Assembly (NCBI GenBank): GCA_030268105.1
Contig: BSDZ01000017.1
Location: 1,240,001-1,304,000 of the forward strand
Direction of reading: 5' to 3'
Source of the DNA: Volvox africanus
Taxonomy: Eukaryota > Chlorophyta > Chlorophyceae > Chlamydomonadales > Volvocaceae
DNA length: 64,000 nucleotides
Positions 1 to 15,903 of the stretch are shown here, piece after piece. The notes under the pieces were generated by a model. That model was not told the origin of the DNA, ran no database searches, and saw nothing but the letters and a program-made list of their open reading frames with translations. Numbering within the stretch: the first letter of the stretch is position 1; the number at the start of each line of letters is the position of its first letter. A program made the translations under genes and the position numbers.

Positions 1-2780
1 AGCGCCGCTGCTAGCACCACCGATTTGCAAGTAGAAGTAAGCTGTTCGGCTGCAGCCAGCTGCCAGGCATCCATACCTGCACATCACATGCGAGCGTGCA
101 GCGTGAGGGAATTTAAACAGAACCTTCATAAGGGACCCAAACTAGCGCCAGGGGGGAGGGCGTAAACAAGCGATGAAACACATAAGGAACTGAAAGAGGT
201 TCTCACAGATCAGGCCGAATCCCATGTTATCACCCTCCGCTTTCTGAAGGGGCGGCCTTTGGAGCATTAAACTCAAGCATTAAGTCCAGTGCGTCATTTA
301 GGGGATATACCCTATCGTTAGCCTGTCCAGGAGCTGCTGCTGCCCGGCTGCGTGACTGACAGGAGTCCTACCCAAAACCCGAAACCAAGTCACGCCCCTC
401 ACGCCGCAGCTTCCAGTCCCGTGAGTATGTGTCCCTTGTTCACATACCCTGGCATCAAACCCTACACACCACCTTACAAAAAATCCAGAGCCTGCCGCTT
501 CCATGGCGTCTGCTTCCACGTGTTCCACCAAGTTTCTGTCTCTGCGCCGCTTAAGCTTATTAACACATCCGCAGATGACAGCGCATGGCTTCACTTGCTC
601 TTCATATCTACACCCGCACCTACACCCGCACCTACACCCGCACCTACACCCGCACCTGTAACACCCCACCTGCACCCCTACCCTGCAACCGCAGCCTCAT
701 CCATTACCCATGAGGCCCTCTCTCACCCTCCAACCAGCTCCGCACGCTTTCCCCCAGCTCCTCCGTCTGGGGGCTCCCCGCGATGCCGTCTGACTGCAGA
801 AAACGCCAGCCTAAGTCCTGATGCAGCGCATCCAGGATTGGCACGAAGACCTGGCAATCGGGGGTCACAGACAAGGAGAAATGTAGTGAGAAGTGCAAGA
901 ACGGGGGGCACTTTGGATGGGTGCTGCCCAGTATGGCGAGGAGGCTCGGGTCCCAGGGGCAGCTACTGATCGAGATCTTGAGGGTCAGGACGATGGCAAC
1001 AGGACTCCCATGATACCTGAGTCCCCCCATGCTACCTGACTTTTGGGGAGGGTTTTGCTTAGCCACATCCTCAGCCCTGCGCGTGGTCGGTTCGATTTCC
1101 CATTCTGAAGGATCACAAGTCCCAAAGAGCCACTAACGTCTACGACTACGTACGAGTCTACGAGTACGCATGCAGTAACAAGCACCTGTACGTTCAGTGT
1201 GTATGGACCGGAAATACAGGGCCGGAGGGCAGCCGGCTCCAGGTCCGGGTTTTATAAGGCAGGTGTTAGGCAGTTCGGACGCCCCCACGTCCCACCCCTC
1301 ACCCCACCTCACCTCTTACCCCACCCCACCCCCACACATTAGAACACATACACACCCGTTTCTGCCGCCGCGCCAGTGCGCCTTCCTCGTACAGGCAGCA
1401 GGCCAAGTCCGTGTGGATGTAATTGAGGATGTGCGAAATGACCTTATCCCGGGGCCGCGGCTGGGAATCAAAAAGCAATTGGTATCGTGGCGAAGGAGAT
1501 TTTTAAAATATGAATGCAGTAACCAAGTAAAGTAACCAAGTTACGCAACCAAGCCCAGAAACAATCCGAAATATGATTAAGTCGTGGGTAAGGTTCGTTG
1601 GCGGAGGGGACCGGTGGAGGACGCGGACCAATCCTAAAACAGGTAAACACAACAATACCATGACATATACACGCACCCCTTCGAAGGCAACGGAAGGCGA
1701 GCATTCTGCCGCCCAACCTTACGCATGCCGCTGCAAAAATGGATACGCCGTACAACGTACGATGCTCGTCCTGCGGGCACTCAGGGGTTATGCATAAATA
1801 TTCCGCACCTGATCCAGAGCGTGGGCTGCCAGACTCATCATGGGCATGGTGTGCAGCTGCGGCTTGCCCTTGTCCTACGTAGAGAACCGAGGCAGGGGGA
1901 ATGGCATTGCAGTGGACAGGGCGTACAGCGTATGTTCAAAGGGAATTAAAGTGCCAGCGCTGCAAAAGTGAAGATGGTGTTGTTGCTTGAGGTGGTGTTG
2001 GCGATGGTGAGGCGGGCGACGGTGGCAGTGTGGTGGTATAATCGCACTGGTGCTGGTGCTGGTGCTGGTGCTGGTGCTAGTGAGATGCGTGTGGTGGCGG
2101 TGGTGGTGGTGCTTGTGGTGGTCGTGGTGATGATGATAATGGTAGTTGTGATGGAGATGGCGGCGACACACAAAAGGGCGAAGGTGCACCCCGGAGTGCC
2201 GCCTTGACCGCACGGATCACTCAAGAGACAGGGTGGACGACTGTACAACGCTGAGCAGCCAGACGGTTCGACCGCCAGATGGAGGCGCATAGACACTCAT
2301 CATAAGTATAACTTGGGTGACCGTTAAAAATGATGGCGAGTCGAACGGGGGCGCCTGGTAGGGAGCTCCTGGGACTTGAATTGGACGGACGCACCTGCCA
2401 TTCCCACTCCGCTGCCACCGCCAACGCCAACGGCAAGCTTGGAAGCACCGCAAGCCGCTTTCCTGGAGTCCTTACGGGTTTTGAGTCCAGCATAAGTTGG
2501 TAGCCCGCCTACGAGACGGAGTTGCCATCGGCAAGCATTCGCATAATCCAGGGCACTGTCAGATAGTACGCCTTCAGATAACAGGCTCTTGCAGCGCACC
2601 ACTCACATTATCGGCGGCTGGTATAACGTGCGCTGCCTTGTAGAATCTAGATAGCTTTTGTGCTTGTGTACCAGTGCCTATTTGGCGACAGATGAACAAA
2701 TGAGGTAGGAGCGCCGACAGGTGCGAGGCCAGTGGTCGGGCTCCGGAAACCAGAGCATCGGCAACGTATCTCGAAGTCAT
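1..2780 (-). CDS. ATP12: ATP12, F1-ATP synthase assembly chaperone (3' partial)
   Basis: Mitochondrial chaperone that binds the F1 alpha subunit during assembly of ATP synthase. Exons on the minus strand are 2780-2607, 2508-2395, 1874-1809, 1460-1356, 850-727 and 76 to beyond base 1; introns are phase 0,0,0,0,1 and every junction closes in frame. About 219 residues are visible. The first 58 are a basic, hydroxylated leader ending in a family-type RFYK block, as expected of a matrix presequence plus the start of the mature protein. Later exons carry the ATP12 landmarks: LDSKPVRTPGKR, LALAVAAEWEWQ, HTMPMMSLAAHALDQ, NYIHTDLACCLYEE and an ILDALHQDLGWRF block, and the last visible exon has AWQLAAAEQLTSTCKSVVLA. 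The final part of the C-terminal domain lies outside the window. The start at 2780 is the only ATG giving the leader in frame. The gene is head-to-head with uS14m, another mitochondrial protein gene. Intron repeats are listed separately. Confidence 0.93.
609..656. repeat. 12-bp tandem repeat in the last visible ATP12 intron
   Basis: Four exact copies of TACACCCGCACC in a row. They lie inside the ATP12 intron between 727 and 76 and account for the Pro/Thr/Ala-rich open frame on the plus strand, which is not a gene. Confidence 0.95.
2047..2078. repeat. CTGGTG hexamer repeat in an ATP12 intron
   Basis: About five copies of CTGGTG followed by a longer GGTGGT-rich stretch to about 2165. It sits in the ATP12 intron between exons 2395 and 1874. 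The long His/Thr/Ala-rich frames here are repeat translation, not protein. Confidence 0.9.
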
Positions 2781-3122
2781 AGCGAATACAAATATGGGTG
2801 CTCGGGTGAAGCAATTTGGGTTGTAATAATAAAGCGAAACCCGAGTATGCCGTAATTCATTGCGCTTTCTGCAAGCTAAAGGGTTGGCGGAATTACTCTT
2901 CCCTATCCTCCGCGTCCCGGTTAATTATGTCATGTTACAGTTTGCCTTGCCAGGACTGAAGAATACCGCCATCACGAGCTTAGCGGGCAAGACTCCAGCA
3001 GCGCGTTAGCCGTCAAACTCGAAAGTCACATTGCTATAAAAATTTTACATAAGTAACGGTCGAAGTAATTCTCGCTGGGGATAAGCATTAGTGTGTGACA
3101 ACGAAAGTCGGACGACGTCGTT
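2781..3122. promoter_or_regulatory. Divergent promoter region, ATP12 / uS14m
   Basis: The 342 bp between the two start codons must hold both promoters and both 5' UTRs. A TATA-like TATAAAAA lies at 3035-3042, about 80 bp before the uS14m start. No comparable element is clear on the ATP12 side. The promoter role is inferred from gene orientation. Confidence 0.6.
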
Positions 3123-3461
3123 ATGAAATTCAAGCTGCCACAGTATGCTTTCATTCTGGGATCAAGAGGCAACGTTAAAGATCATATCCGTCGGCTCCTC
3201 GTGGAGCAGCATGAGGTAGACCGGCAGGTTTTTAAGGCCATGGTGACGGACAAGTCGCTTCCGCTGGACACGAGGTTACAGGTGCAGCGGTTATTCGAGA
3301 CGGAGGTGCCGCGGGATTCTGCCCCGAACCGCATCGTCAACAGATGTGTGCTGACTGGTCGAGCTCGCGGCGTTCAGCGCTTCACGCGGCTGTCGCGTAT
3401 TATGATTCGCCAACTGGCTCACAATGGCTTTTTGCCTGGCATTGCTAAGGCGTCATGGTAG
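3123..3461 (+). CDS. MRPS14: Mitochondrial ribosomal protein uS14m
   Basis: Small-subunit protein of the mitochondrial ribosome, near the decoding-site head region. It is a single uninterrupted 112-residue frame, close to the roughly 100 residues of plant mitochondrial S14. The C-terminal half carries the family core: VPRDSAPNR (62-70), NRCVLTGR (73-80) and [18 protein letters not shown] (90-107), ending in the typical AKASW. The N-terminal DHIRRLL block (20-26) fits the mitochondrial and not the plastid branch. Only about 17 residues precede the conserved part, so any targeting signal is short or internal. It is the only recognised multi-partner gene in the window with neither an intron nor a long leader apart from ycf33, which might reflect late transfer from mitochondrial DNA (inference). 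It is divergent from ATP12. Confidence 0.93.
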   Translation: MKFKLPQYAFILGSRGNVKDHIRRLLVEQHEVDRQVFKAMVTDKSLPLDTRLQVQRLFETEVPRDSAPNRIVNRCVLTGRARGVQRFTRLSRIMIRQLAHNGFLPGIAKASW

Positions 3462-6400
3462 TCTCTGGGGTTGGTTTGCAGAAGGGCGTGCCGTTCATTA
3501 TGGCGGTGGTGCGTTTCGTTGGCGTGTTGATCACTTAGAAGGCGCCACGATGGTTTGCAGATGATCCTTTGCTAGTGTAAACGTAGTACCCCTATCGTCG
3601 ATCATGGGGTGAAGTAGATGAGTTGTTTAGTCCCGCAGTTTAGCCCAGATGTGTGTATATGTATATATGGATGTGATCGGATTGGAAAGGGGCGGATTGC
3701 GGAGCCAAGGCCTTGCCAGATTGTTCGTTGGCCATAAACCGAGCATAGCCATACTGTCTTTTCTCTTTACTCCAGCTGCGGTATGCACAATTGCGATATT
3801 GATGCTTCAGGTCAGCGGCGCACGCAGAGGTTGGATTCCTTGATGTTTGCAGTTAAGCAGACAGTTAAAACATGTCCTTTCTTCTGTAACTGGCTCTTAT
3901 GCGAGTGAAAAAGGGCCCGGGGGGGCAGAAGACATCATAGCTGGACAAGCGGGGCTTTGGGTGAGCAAGTAGCCAATCGAAGGAGCCTGGGTCGACGATG
4001 TCTTGTGATGAGCTGGACATAAACAAACTCAACATGTACAACATGGATGCCAAAACCGCATCAACACTTCGAGGTTATGGCATCGAATAAGCTCTCACAC
4101 AGGCGCGAACTTGGGTCGCAGCTGCTAACTTGCTATGTGCGCACCAACGCGCAGTCCAGGTAAGCCGTGCAACTGGCGCGTGCTGGACAAAATAACGTAT
4201 CGTGTTATGCAGGGCGCGTGGCGTTTAGTACAGGAACCTCGCATCCTCCCTGCCGCAAAGCCCGCGGCCGCATCAACCAACTCTCTCATTATCTCTCTTG
4301 GCCAGAACCGGTGCTCGTCCTCGCCTGTTTTCAACCAAGCAAACGATGTCATATCAAGCATCAGCACCCATCAGCACCATTAGTACGTCAGCACCGCCAT
4401 TACTGCCGAACTGCGCTTCCGAAAGCGGTGGGTGCAACCAAGACACGAAGGCCCACACGATTGCAACCTTCCTCCCATGTTTTAGGTGCTCCTTGCTGTC
4501 TTTCCCTTTCATCTTCTGTCCTCGCCTTCGATTCGGCAGAACGTACCAATCTCGCCGCTCCGTTAAACGCTACTGGATGAGCTGAACAAATCAGCTCTCA
4601 CCTGAGAATGTTGTAAAACAAAGTTGCATCCGCCCAAAGCGACTTTTACACACATTCATGACATACAAACGCGTATGATAACCGTGCCGCTGCCTTGCCG
4701 GTGAACATATCCCGCTCCCCTGACTTGGCCCTCTTTAGCGCTCCCTCTCCCCCGCGTCTCCCGCCTGACCTCTCACACCTCGCAAAGACCCAAACATTAA
4801 TCATTATAGACCATGGTCGGGTTACGTTTGAGAGTTCTGCGTCATGCAAGGGCCTGTACTCGACTACGCTGCGCAATTACGGCACCTGGAATGCAACTTG
4901 TAACAGCATAAGAGCCCTAAATTAGATTAAATCCGCAGCACAGCAAACTAACAAATGGACAGAACGACGGTAGACGACAGGGGCTGGCCAAGCAAACACA
5001 GGACGCGAATACGAGGATACCATAAAAATTTGCCAAGTTATGAGGGCGGCAACAACAATCGTGAGACAATCTGTGCGAACGCTGAGCGGACTGGCAGGCA
5101 GCTAGTATGCAACGGTAGGAAACGCTCATCGACCCACGTCTGTACACCTACCTGTTCCGCGGCCCCGGACTGCGGTGACCAACCGAGGATGCAAGCCGAC
5201 AGATTGTGCAGCCAAACCTAGAGGCGCATTAAACACCCAAACTTGGAGCAAAGGGAGAAAGGTCCACACACATAACAAAAGAAGGATATGCTGCCCTGCG
5301 GGTGGCGCAAACAGGAGCCATGCCACTAACCAATCCCCGGTGCAGTACACAACACCGCAGGCAGGAACAGGACTCACACAATACGGCAAGCGCCAGGCAA
5401 AAGCCGGGCGAACTACCCAAAAGAATGCCCTTCGCCCATACCCACTTCAAAATTTAACAGCCGCAGCTGCTGTATCACCTGGCAATCCGCTCCTCATCCC
5501 AGGGGACAAGCCGGGCGACAGGCGTCAATGCAGCAGACCATGTTTCGTCGCGGCACTTCACCCAAGCCCCGCCCTCCACAACCCAGCCCCGCTGCGAGTC
5601 CCAAATAGAACCCACCCGATAACAGTTAATTGCATCTGTACAAGGCTGAGAAGGCTGGCATAGAAACAAGGCGCAAAGCAGGGTAGCGCTTCGGGATTTA
5701 TAACATGGTAGCCAGCAGCAGCACCGCCGCATACAATGCGCAATCCCCACTCTTCGGACACGGGACCACACATAAGGGTCGACAGGGTTGACTCTACGGT
5801 GTCCCTGATTGAGATACTCCCGAACCATTCCATCTCCTCCCCAGGTATTTCCTACGAACCACTGTCCACCCTGTCCTACTTATCGCGTAGCCACCGGCCG
5901 GCCGTACGCGTTAGACGACCATGGCAGTTCAGAACCAGACCTGCCAGTTCAGACCGGCTTCATATGTCATGCCCAATATGTCATGCAAAACAAACCTCCT
6001 TTCCCACGACGCATGCCTCCCATTCCTGACAACCCAAGCCCCTGGTTTCAGTTCCCGTACGTACTTCCCGCTTGCTCTACGCAAAACAGGCAGCACCGTC
6101 GTGCGTGCGCACCAGCGGGCTCGTAATCGTGGACGACCTTGAAGCCCTGTCGATCGGGCCGAGTTCAGTAGTACGGGCCTGCATCTGCCTAGGCCAGCCC
6201 CTCTTACCAACCATTCGGGGCCTGTCCCCTCAAAATATAGACAGACAAAGTCAGGCCGTTAAATGCCCCTAACAATCCATACGCCAGTGAAGGGAAAAAC
6301 GCGGCCTGACCTTCCTATGCGCCCGGACCTAATCCACGCTGCAGGTTGGAAACCCCAAACAAGGACAAGGACAAGGACGCCCCAGAATTTCGCACCCATC

Positions 6401-6604
6401 GGCAAAAAACAAGCGAATCCGCCGCCAAGGATGACCCTCTTCCCACGACCCAATACACCGAATCTGACCACCTTGTCCATCCTAAGATTCCTCAAGGGAG
6501 ATGTTCAATTCGGGGACGCTTATAAAAAGCCATGAAAGCCGACATGAGCCACTTAGGGCAAAGAGCTATGAATCCCAAGTTGACTGATCCTTGCCCCCAG
6601 AATT
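3462..6604. other. 3.1 kb with no supported gene
   Basis: Open frames of up to 162 codons occur on both strands, mostly in the C-rich stretch 5000-6250, but none shows a recognisable domain, a conserved block or convincing splice sites. It separates the 3' end of uS14m from the 3' end of the TMEM19-family gene. A short GGACAA triplication lies near 6358-6380. I see nothing else definite. Confidence 0.6.
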
Positions 6605-9600
6605 TTAAAAGCCAAATGACTTCAGCGCCACCAGCGCCGTCAACACCGCGGTGAGCGACGCCGAAATTGCATTGACGGCGTTGTTGTCCAGTAGCTGCAT
6701 CCCCGATATGTGCACCACATCGGGCCCGGGGCGCGATACGACACGTCCCTGTAAGGTATTGTACCCGCTGTACTGCAGCGTAGCACCCAGCAGGGAGTCT
6801 AGCGCGCTGCCAAAAAGACCCGCCATAAGGCCCAACGGAATGAGGCGCCATTGGCCAGCTGCCACGGACCGCTGGCTCTCAAAAATCCACAGAGTGGGAG
6901 AGAGCAGGCCTGCGTCGGGACAGGCGGAGGTTGATGGATGTAAGCTGTGTAGAAACGGGTGGCGGGCTAAACGGCTTTTGCTGTAGAATGAAAATGTGCG
7001 GTAGCAGCATATATGTGAACACAATATATTGACGCAGGGAACGTTTGCGGTGAGTACAAAAACAATTACATCCCATCCCAGCCATCAACGTGTCCATGCC
7101 CGTGACCCGTCCTAGAGAGGATGCAGCACTTCAAGCCGTTCCCTCCCCCATTTGTCCGCCACGCGTTTCCCCCGACCCACACCTGAGGTTGTTTGTTCTT
7201 CTTAGCTTCCGGCAGATCAGCTGAGGAATCTTACTTCAACCCTATGCAGCCGAGCCCCTAGGCACCATGCCTCGCATGGTGCACTTCCCATGCTTAACAT
7301 GTGGCCGGTAAGCCACCTGTTCCACCCGTTCACTGTAATCTACATGCCGGCCCACAGAGACCAGACTCCCATTCTCCCACCTGCCAGATAGAAGACCAGT
7401 CCCACAAACATGCCGCCCATGATGGACGCGCTCAGCCCCAGTAGCGTCACGCCGCCGTTCGTGCCTCGCTGTACCGGTCGCAGCGTCGTAATGAGCCGCG
7501 GCGTGTCAGCCGATAGAGGCCCCAGCTCACTGGCCCAGGTGTCGCCGCAACAGCACGCGTAATAGCCCAGGAAACCGCCCATGAGGCCCGTGAGTGCAGC
7601 AGCACGCCAGGGTTCTAGGGCGTGGCCACTGGCGGCGGCGACGGCAGGGCCTAATGGCAGGTCCACGCAGCCAGCAAGGATACCGTACACCACGGCGAGG
7701 ATGGTAGGCACAAGACCATTGCACAACACCTGGGTAACGGCAACGGCGGGGAAGGGAGAGCTTTTTCGTTTTTCGTAGAAGGTTGAGGACAGTGACTACT
7801 TGCTAACCGCAGGTCCGCAGCTGTCGCGATAAATAGTCGTAAAGGTGAAGTCGTCTTGAACACCTTGGCAGGGATGTCCCAAGAAGATATTAAAATATAT
7901 TCAGTATATGTCCAGATTGCCTCGCTGTGCCTTCCTTGATCGCGCACACGTGTCGGATCGCTGAGTGTCAAGGGTCTATGTGAGGGGGGTGTCAGCTCTG
8001 CATGCACCTAGGACGGATGCAAGCACTTCGTGTCCTTGCTTTGGTTTTCTCTCCCACGTCTCTTTCCCCAATGTGGAGGGGTGAGATCACAACTCTGTCG
8101 CTTAATCGCCGATGATTTCTCCCTGCTCGTGATTACATAGCGATTTTATCAAAACAGACCCATCCCAGTGGAGTCACTGTTTAGTGCTTAGAAACACCAA
8201 TGGCCCGTCCCTGTCTCAATGGCGTGAGCCCTGTCCCCGGCTTCTCCCCATCCGTGCAATTCCCGACATCCCTAGAATTTATCTCTCCCATGCTCTTTCA
8301 AGTACTTGACAGGCACCTGTTCCCAGGCATACAAGTTAGGCGCACACTACCCAAAATCCCTTGCCATCCGAGTTGCCACATCGTACCTGCACCCAGGTGC
8401 GTTGCCCACCCTTCTTGGCGTTCTCGTCCAACCCTTCCTTCAGCTCCGCTTTGTAAATGGTCAACTTGCTGGCTGACAGAAAGAATGCCACAAGCGTCGC
8501 GCCGAGCCTCAGGCTTGAGCCCAACGTGCCGAACCCAACCATGAACGCCGCCGCCGCGCCGCTGGGAGCCAATGAACCGCGCCGAAGTCCCCAACCCGAG
8601 ATGGCCGCCGCGCCAGCAGCGGCGCCTATCCACTGTACAGCCAGGCCAAAAGCGTGCGAAGCAAGCATGGCAAGCACCATACCACTGAGGGCTGCAGCGC
8701 CACGTGCCGCCGCCAGTAACTGAGCCCAGCGACCCGGCGGTCTCACGGCACGCAGCGAATTCAAGGCAGCAGCATCTAAGGAGCTGCTGAGGCGCTGCAT
8801 ATCCTCCAGAGAACTTTCTGCACGCTCCAGAGCGGCATGCGCACGTGCCAGCGCTGCCGTCACCTCAGCTGACTCGCTGCTATTCACAGTTGGAGGAGGT
8901 GGGGATTGCACCCCCTTTTTGTTGCTGGCCGTTTTTTCCTCCTCCGCAGTGCCGCCTTCAAATCTGTAGGGGGCAAGGATGCTGTCGTTTGAGATGTGGG
9001 TGGTCCCACTGTCAGCAAGCGGCCGGGGGAAGGATGTGTTGGCTTCGCGGTAGTATTCGCTGTAGGTTCGGCTGAGAGAGGCATGGCCCTCGCTTGCGTT
9101 AGTACCGTGAGAAGGAGCCTGCAGGTCACTCGAATCGGAGGCGGTGGTCGTGGTAATCGTCACACTGATGCCTGAAGTGCTGGCGGCGATGCCTTGTGAC
9201 CCCCTGGACAAAGGGCCCGGCACTAAGGCGTTGCTTCCGGCAGCGCTGCTCCCATTACAGCTGCTGTTATTACTAATGCGGGGGGTGCTTTCCAGGAAAG
9301 CTGCACTGCTAGAGAGAGCACCAGCTGTTGATGCTCCCATTCCGGTTCCATGGACTACGCCGCTGCCACCGGTTGAGACAATGTTCGACCACTTTGGTCC
9401 CGGGGCGGATGCATAGCCCTTGGCAGTACCCGCAGTGGGCGGTGTCCCCGCGCCGTCGCCGAAGCGATAAAAGATGGGTGCAAGGCTCTCATTAACATCA
9501 CTGGATGGTGGAACACCAGTAGACCCTGGACCAGTAGTTGATGCTGATATCCAAGGCTTTTGAAATCTGCGAGCTAGTGTAGGTGACAAGGATGCCTGAT

Positions 9601-9673
9601 GGACTGGATATCTGCACCGTTGCCCTACGCGAGTGCTGCATGGGCGCATCCGAGCGCCTGCTGCAGCTTCCAT
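6605..9673 (-). CDS. TMEM19: TMEM19/PGR-family (DUF92) membrane protein
   Basis: Multi-pass membrane protein of the DUF92 family (animal TMEM19, Arabidopsis PGR); the biochemical role of this branch is not settled. Exons are 9673-8387, 7729-7381 and 6909-6605 (phases 0 and 1), predicting 646 residues. The DUF92 domain fills roughly residues 340-646. Exon 1 ends with RRGSLAPSGAAAAFMVGFG and a SASKLTIYKAEL block; exon 2 has GDTWASELGPLS, PRLITTLRPV and RGTNGGVTLLGLSASIMGG; exon 3 has GSALDSLLGATLQYSG and SGMQLLDNNAVNAIS. These residues favour TMEM19/PGR over the related phytyl-phosphate kinase VTE6. The N-terminal 330 residues are Ser/Thr/Ala-rich with a predicted-looking coiled segment and have no counterpart in the roughly 290-340 residue relatives. 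A pyrimidine-rich stretch before an AG near 9576 could be an alternative acceptor, so the extreme N-terminus is uncertain. Divergent from ceramide synthase. Confidence 0.9.
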
Positions 9674-10398
9674 ATAACCTAAGGTGTGGAAAATATCAAG
9701 GTCTCATTCCATGTCACAAGCAACGCACGCGTAGGGTCCAAGATGAACGGGAAGCCCCACCTTTTGTGTCCAAACACGTTAGAAATCTAAGTAGTGGCAG
9801 CTGTGTAATATATTTGAAGTCATGGAGTCACTCCTCCAGGACTCCTTGCCGAGAGAGAATAGCCAAGCCTGATGTGCGCCAGCGCACAAAGACGCAGCAC
9901 AGCTTGCTTGCAGGGACAATGGGAGCGTAGTAATTCAATCTGTATGCTAAACTGTAAGCATTAGCCTGTTATTACCGCGCAACTAGGTAGGCAAAGCAGG
10001 TGTTCAGCTTCTAACCGAGAGGACAACCCTAATAATTGTCAAGCTATGCGTATGATCAGACAAGTATAAATGTGCAATAGTCTCTGGAGAATGGCAGAAT
10101 GGAATATGCAGTCTCAAGGTGCGGTTAATCACCTGGACCTGACCGTACAAGAGACGAAGAGTGGAAGAGAGTGTCCGATTCTTGCCGCATCGCACGCTTA
10201 CAAATTGTTTTTTGAACGTTAACGATTGATTGTATCGATAGGCCATTATATAACTAGTCTGTCGCGTCCTTTAGGCGACGTTTCAGGGGGCCTTGCGCTT
10301 GGCACACTCTTCGCCCACAGTTGTACCTTGGATCAATTGAACCGTGAGGCAAAAACCCCTATTGAGACATCTGCGCGACGGATTGCCAAAGCTACAAG
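9674..10398. promoter_or_regulatory. Divergent promoter region, TMEM19-like / ceramide synthase
   Basis: The 725 bp between start codons contains a TATATAA at 10247-10253, about 150 bp upstream of the ceramide synthase ATG. No coding potential is evident. The promoter function is inferred from position. Confidence 0.5.
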
Positions 10399-13710
<3,312 letters not shown>

Positions 13711-15903
13711 TTATCACATGGGCGTCATGTGCTTCTTGTTTGGTGGACATTTCTTAGCCGGCTGTTGGCTTATAGCCGCCCTGCTCCCTTCGCAATAATG
13801 CTTGGCTTGGCAACCCGCGCTTTGTTCAATCGGTCAGCAGCGCTGCGCTGCTGTTTAGGATCCTGCACGGTAGGACGGTGCGGAATAGGTGATAAGTAGT
13901 GGGTAGATATGGACGCCCGTAACTATGTGCATTAGAGAGGTTTAGAGCGGACCACTTTGCCCAGCTCGCTACCATATTGACGGTGGATCTGTGATCTCAG
14001 ATTGTCGAGGATCATTACTGGATGTTGGGGAAGCAGGTCGTGTGAAATGTCGTGACGCATGGGGCTTCGAGCGAGAATTCAGCCCATGTATGACCGCATG
14101 AACAGTGAGAGACGGTGAAATGGTGGCGTGTTCGGTCGCCCAGACCCAGTTCTTAGGCTGGCTGGCTGGCTGAACGAGGTACGTGGACGACGGGCGAAGC
14201 GGGAGGGAGGGACAAGGGGCTCTGTAAACAATAGTCCTGCTGGCAGCTCCGCCTTTGGCCCCCGCCCTCAATCGGGGATTTGAAGAAGTTTGAAGCGTAT
14301 CTGCCTGTGATGGCTGTCAATAAAGGGGCCCTACGTGTGTTACGATGCATTTTTGCATTACCCGTGCCCTGGTTAGGATTGAATTCCCGCGGTGACGGGG
14401 TCGAACCGGTAGTGTGGGCTTGTGTCCATGCTCGCGCGCGTAAGGACCTTTGAAGTTGCAGACCTTTGTGTTGGCTGCAATTGCTGTCGATGGTATAGAT
14501 GTAAAAGCCGGTGCGTCTGCCTGTCGTTAAAGACTGTGGCCGGCTGGTACGAAGGCGACGACAGGATTGTCACAGCATATGACTAGATATGACAGAAGTT
14601 CGTGTCCGCCCTTGGCGAGATCTGGTGTCCATTCATACAAGTACGTCGTTCTGTGTTGACGTTGACGTTGACGTATATACGGTGTAGGGTGAAGTTGTAA
14701 AGCAAGGCGTTTTGGTGATTTATTAGTTGGGAAGTCGAGTTTGCGACCGCTTGTCTGGTCCAAGATGCACTGGGCCACAGCCGCATGCGAGGCAGGGTTC
14801 CAGGAGCTGGAAGTGCTTGCATTCGAGCACCGTTGCGTGGAGTAGGTGGAGGGGCAGGGGGAGGAGTGGGCCTTCATGTGCGTCGAAACACAACAATCCT
14901 ACCTTACGGGACTGAAGGTTTTGGGATATTGCACGGGCATAGGAAATGGCACCGACGAACAAATGCTCTGTCCTCTTAGTCAACTAAATCACTAAATATT
15001 ATATCGTTATGATCAGATAATCTGCCGTTATGCAGCTATCGGCGACTGTCGTACGTTCATTTTTGCAGTCTGGCCCAGACCAGGTCATTGATCGGCGGCC
15101 AAATTAGTGTTGTCTCACTTGAACAAGCTCTTCTTTGTTCGCAGGCGGCTATGTTATGGCCTTGGGGTCCGTCACGTAAATCCACAGTTGCCGATTCATT
15201 GGCCTGTGTCACGCCGCAAGAGTGCTTGCAGCACCCAAGTGCGCGCAACCCAATAAGCCGAGCAATTCATTTTGGGGCCTATGTGTGGTGTACAATGCTT
15301 GAAACTGTTATTAATTGCACACTGAGCGTGCAGGTGAATGCCCGTGAAATATTGTGAATTCCTGACCGTCCGTGTCTTGAGGCTCTGGTGTCGTCTCCTC
15401 GTCTGGCCTCGCCGGGCATCCCCTCGTCCCCTGACATATAGAGGTTACATGGGCCTCCTGGCGTTCTAGCCAGGCGAAGTTTTCAAATCAGGCCCAGTTC
15501 CGTGCCGCACATACACGCCACTGCCAACAGCATACGCGAACGTACCCCAAGCGAGCGACATACGCAAACCAACCAGATGCTTCAAGTGCATGTTTGGTAT
15601 CCTTGTGGTACCGCCATGGCCCTAGACACGCCTAAAATCGCACTCTTGTTTCCTGTCCCCGAACCGCCGCGCCGATCCGAAGTACGGTGGCACCAAAACA
15701 AGGCCGTCGAAAGTAACTCAGGATCACGAACATTTCATTTGCTAGAGATAATACGCCAGGAAACATCTATCCCAATGTAAACACGCCTGGGAAATGAATA
15801 AACACGGGGCAACTGCCCAGCAACAGACGATGTGTAGGAAGTATGGGCATCGTAGTGATAACGCTCCCAACGAAACACCTGTCCCACCCACGGTGGGTCC
15901 CGC
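13711..15903. other. 2.2 kb between convergent genes, no supported gene
   Basis: Lies between the 3' ends of ceramide synthase (plus) and ycf33 (minus). Frames of 60-116 codons occur on both strands without recognisable domains or consistent splice signals. A short GACGTT repeat is near 14656-14674. I see nothing else. Confidence 0.6.

Noticed and set aside
352..969. 205-codon plus-strand frame rich in Pro, Thr and Ala
   Set aside because: It overlaps ATP12 exon 850-727 antisense and consists partly of a 12-bp tandem repeat.
1875..2296. His/Thr-rich and Ala/Pro-rich minus-strand frames
   Set aside because: They are simple-sequence translation within an ATP12 intron, between exons proven by phase and homology.
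5126..5833. Overlapping frames of 70-162 codons on both strands
   Set aside because: They have no domain, irregular composition and no consistent splice signals; long frames are expected in C-rich DNA.
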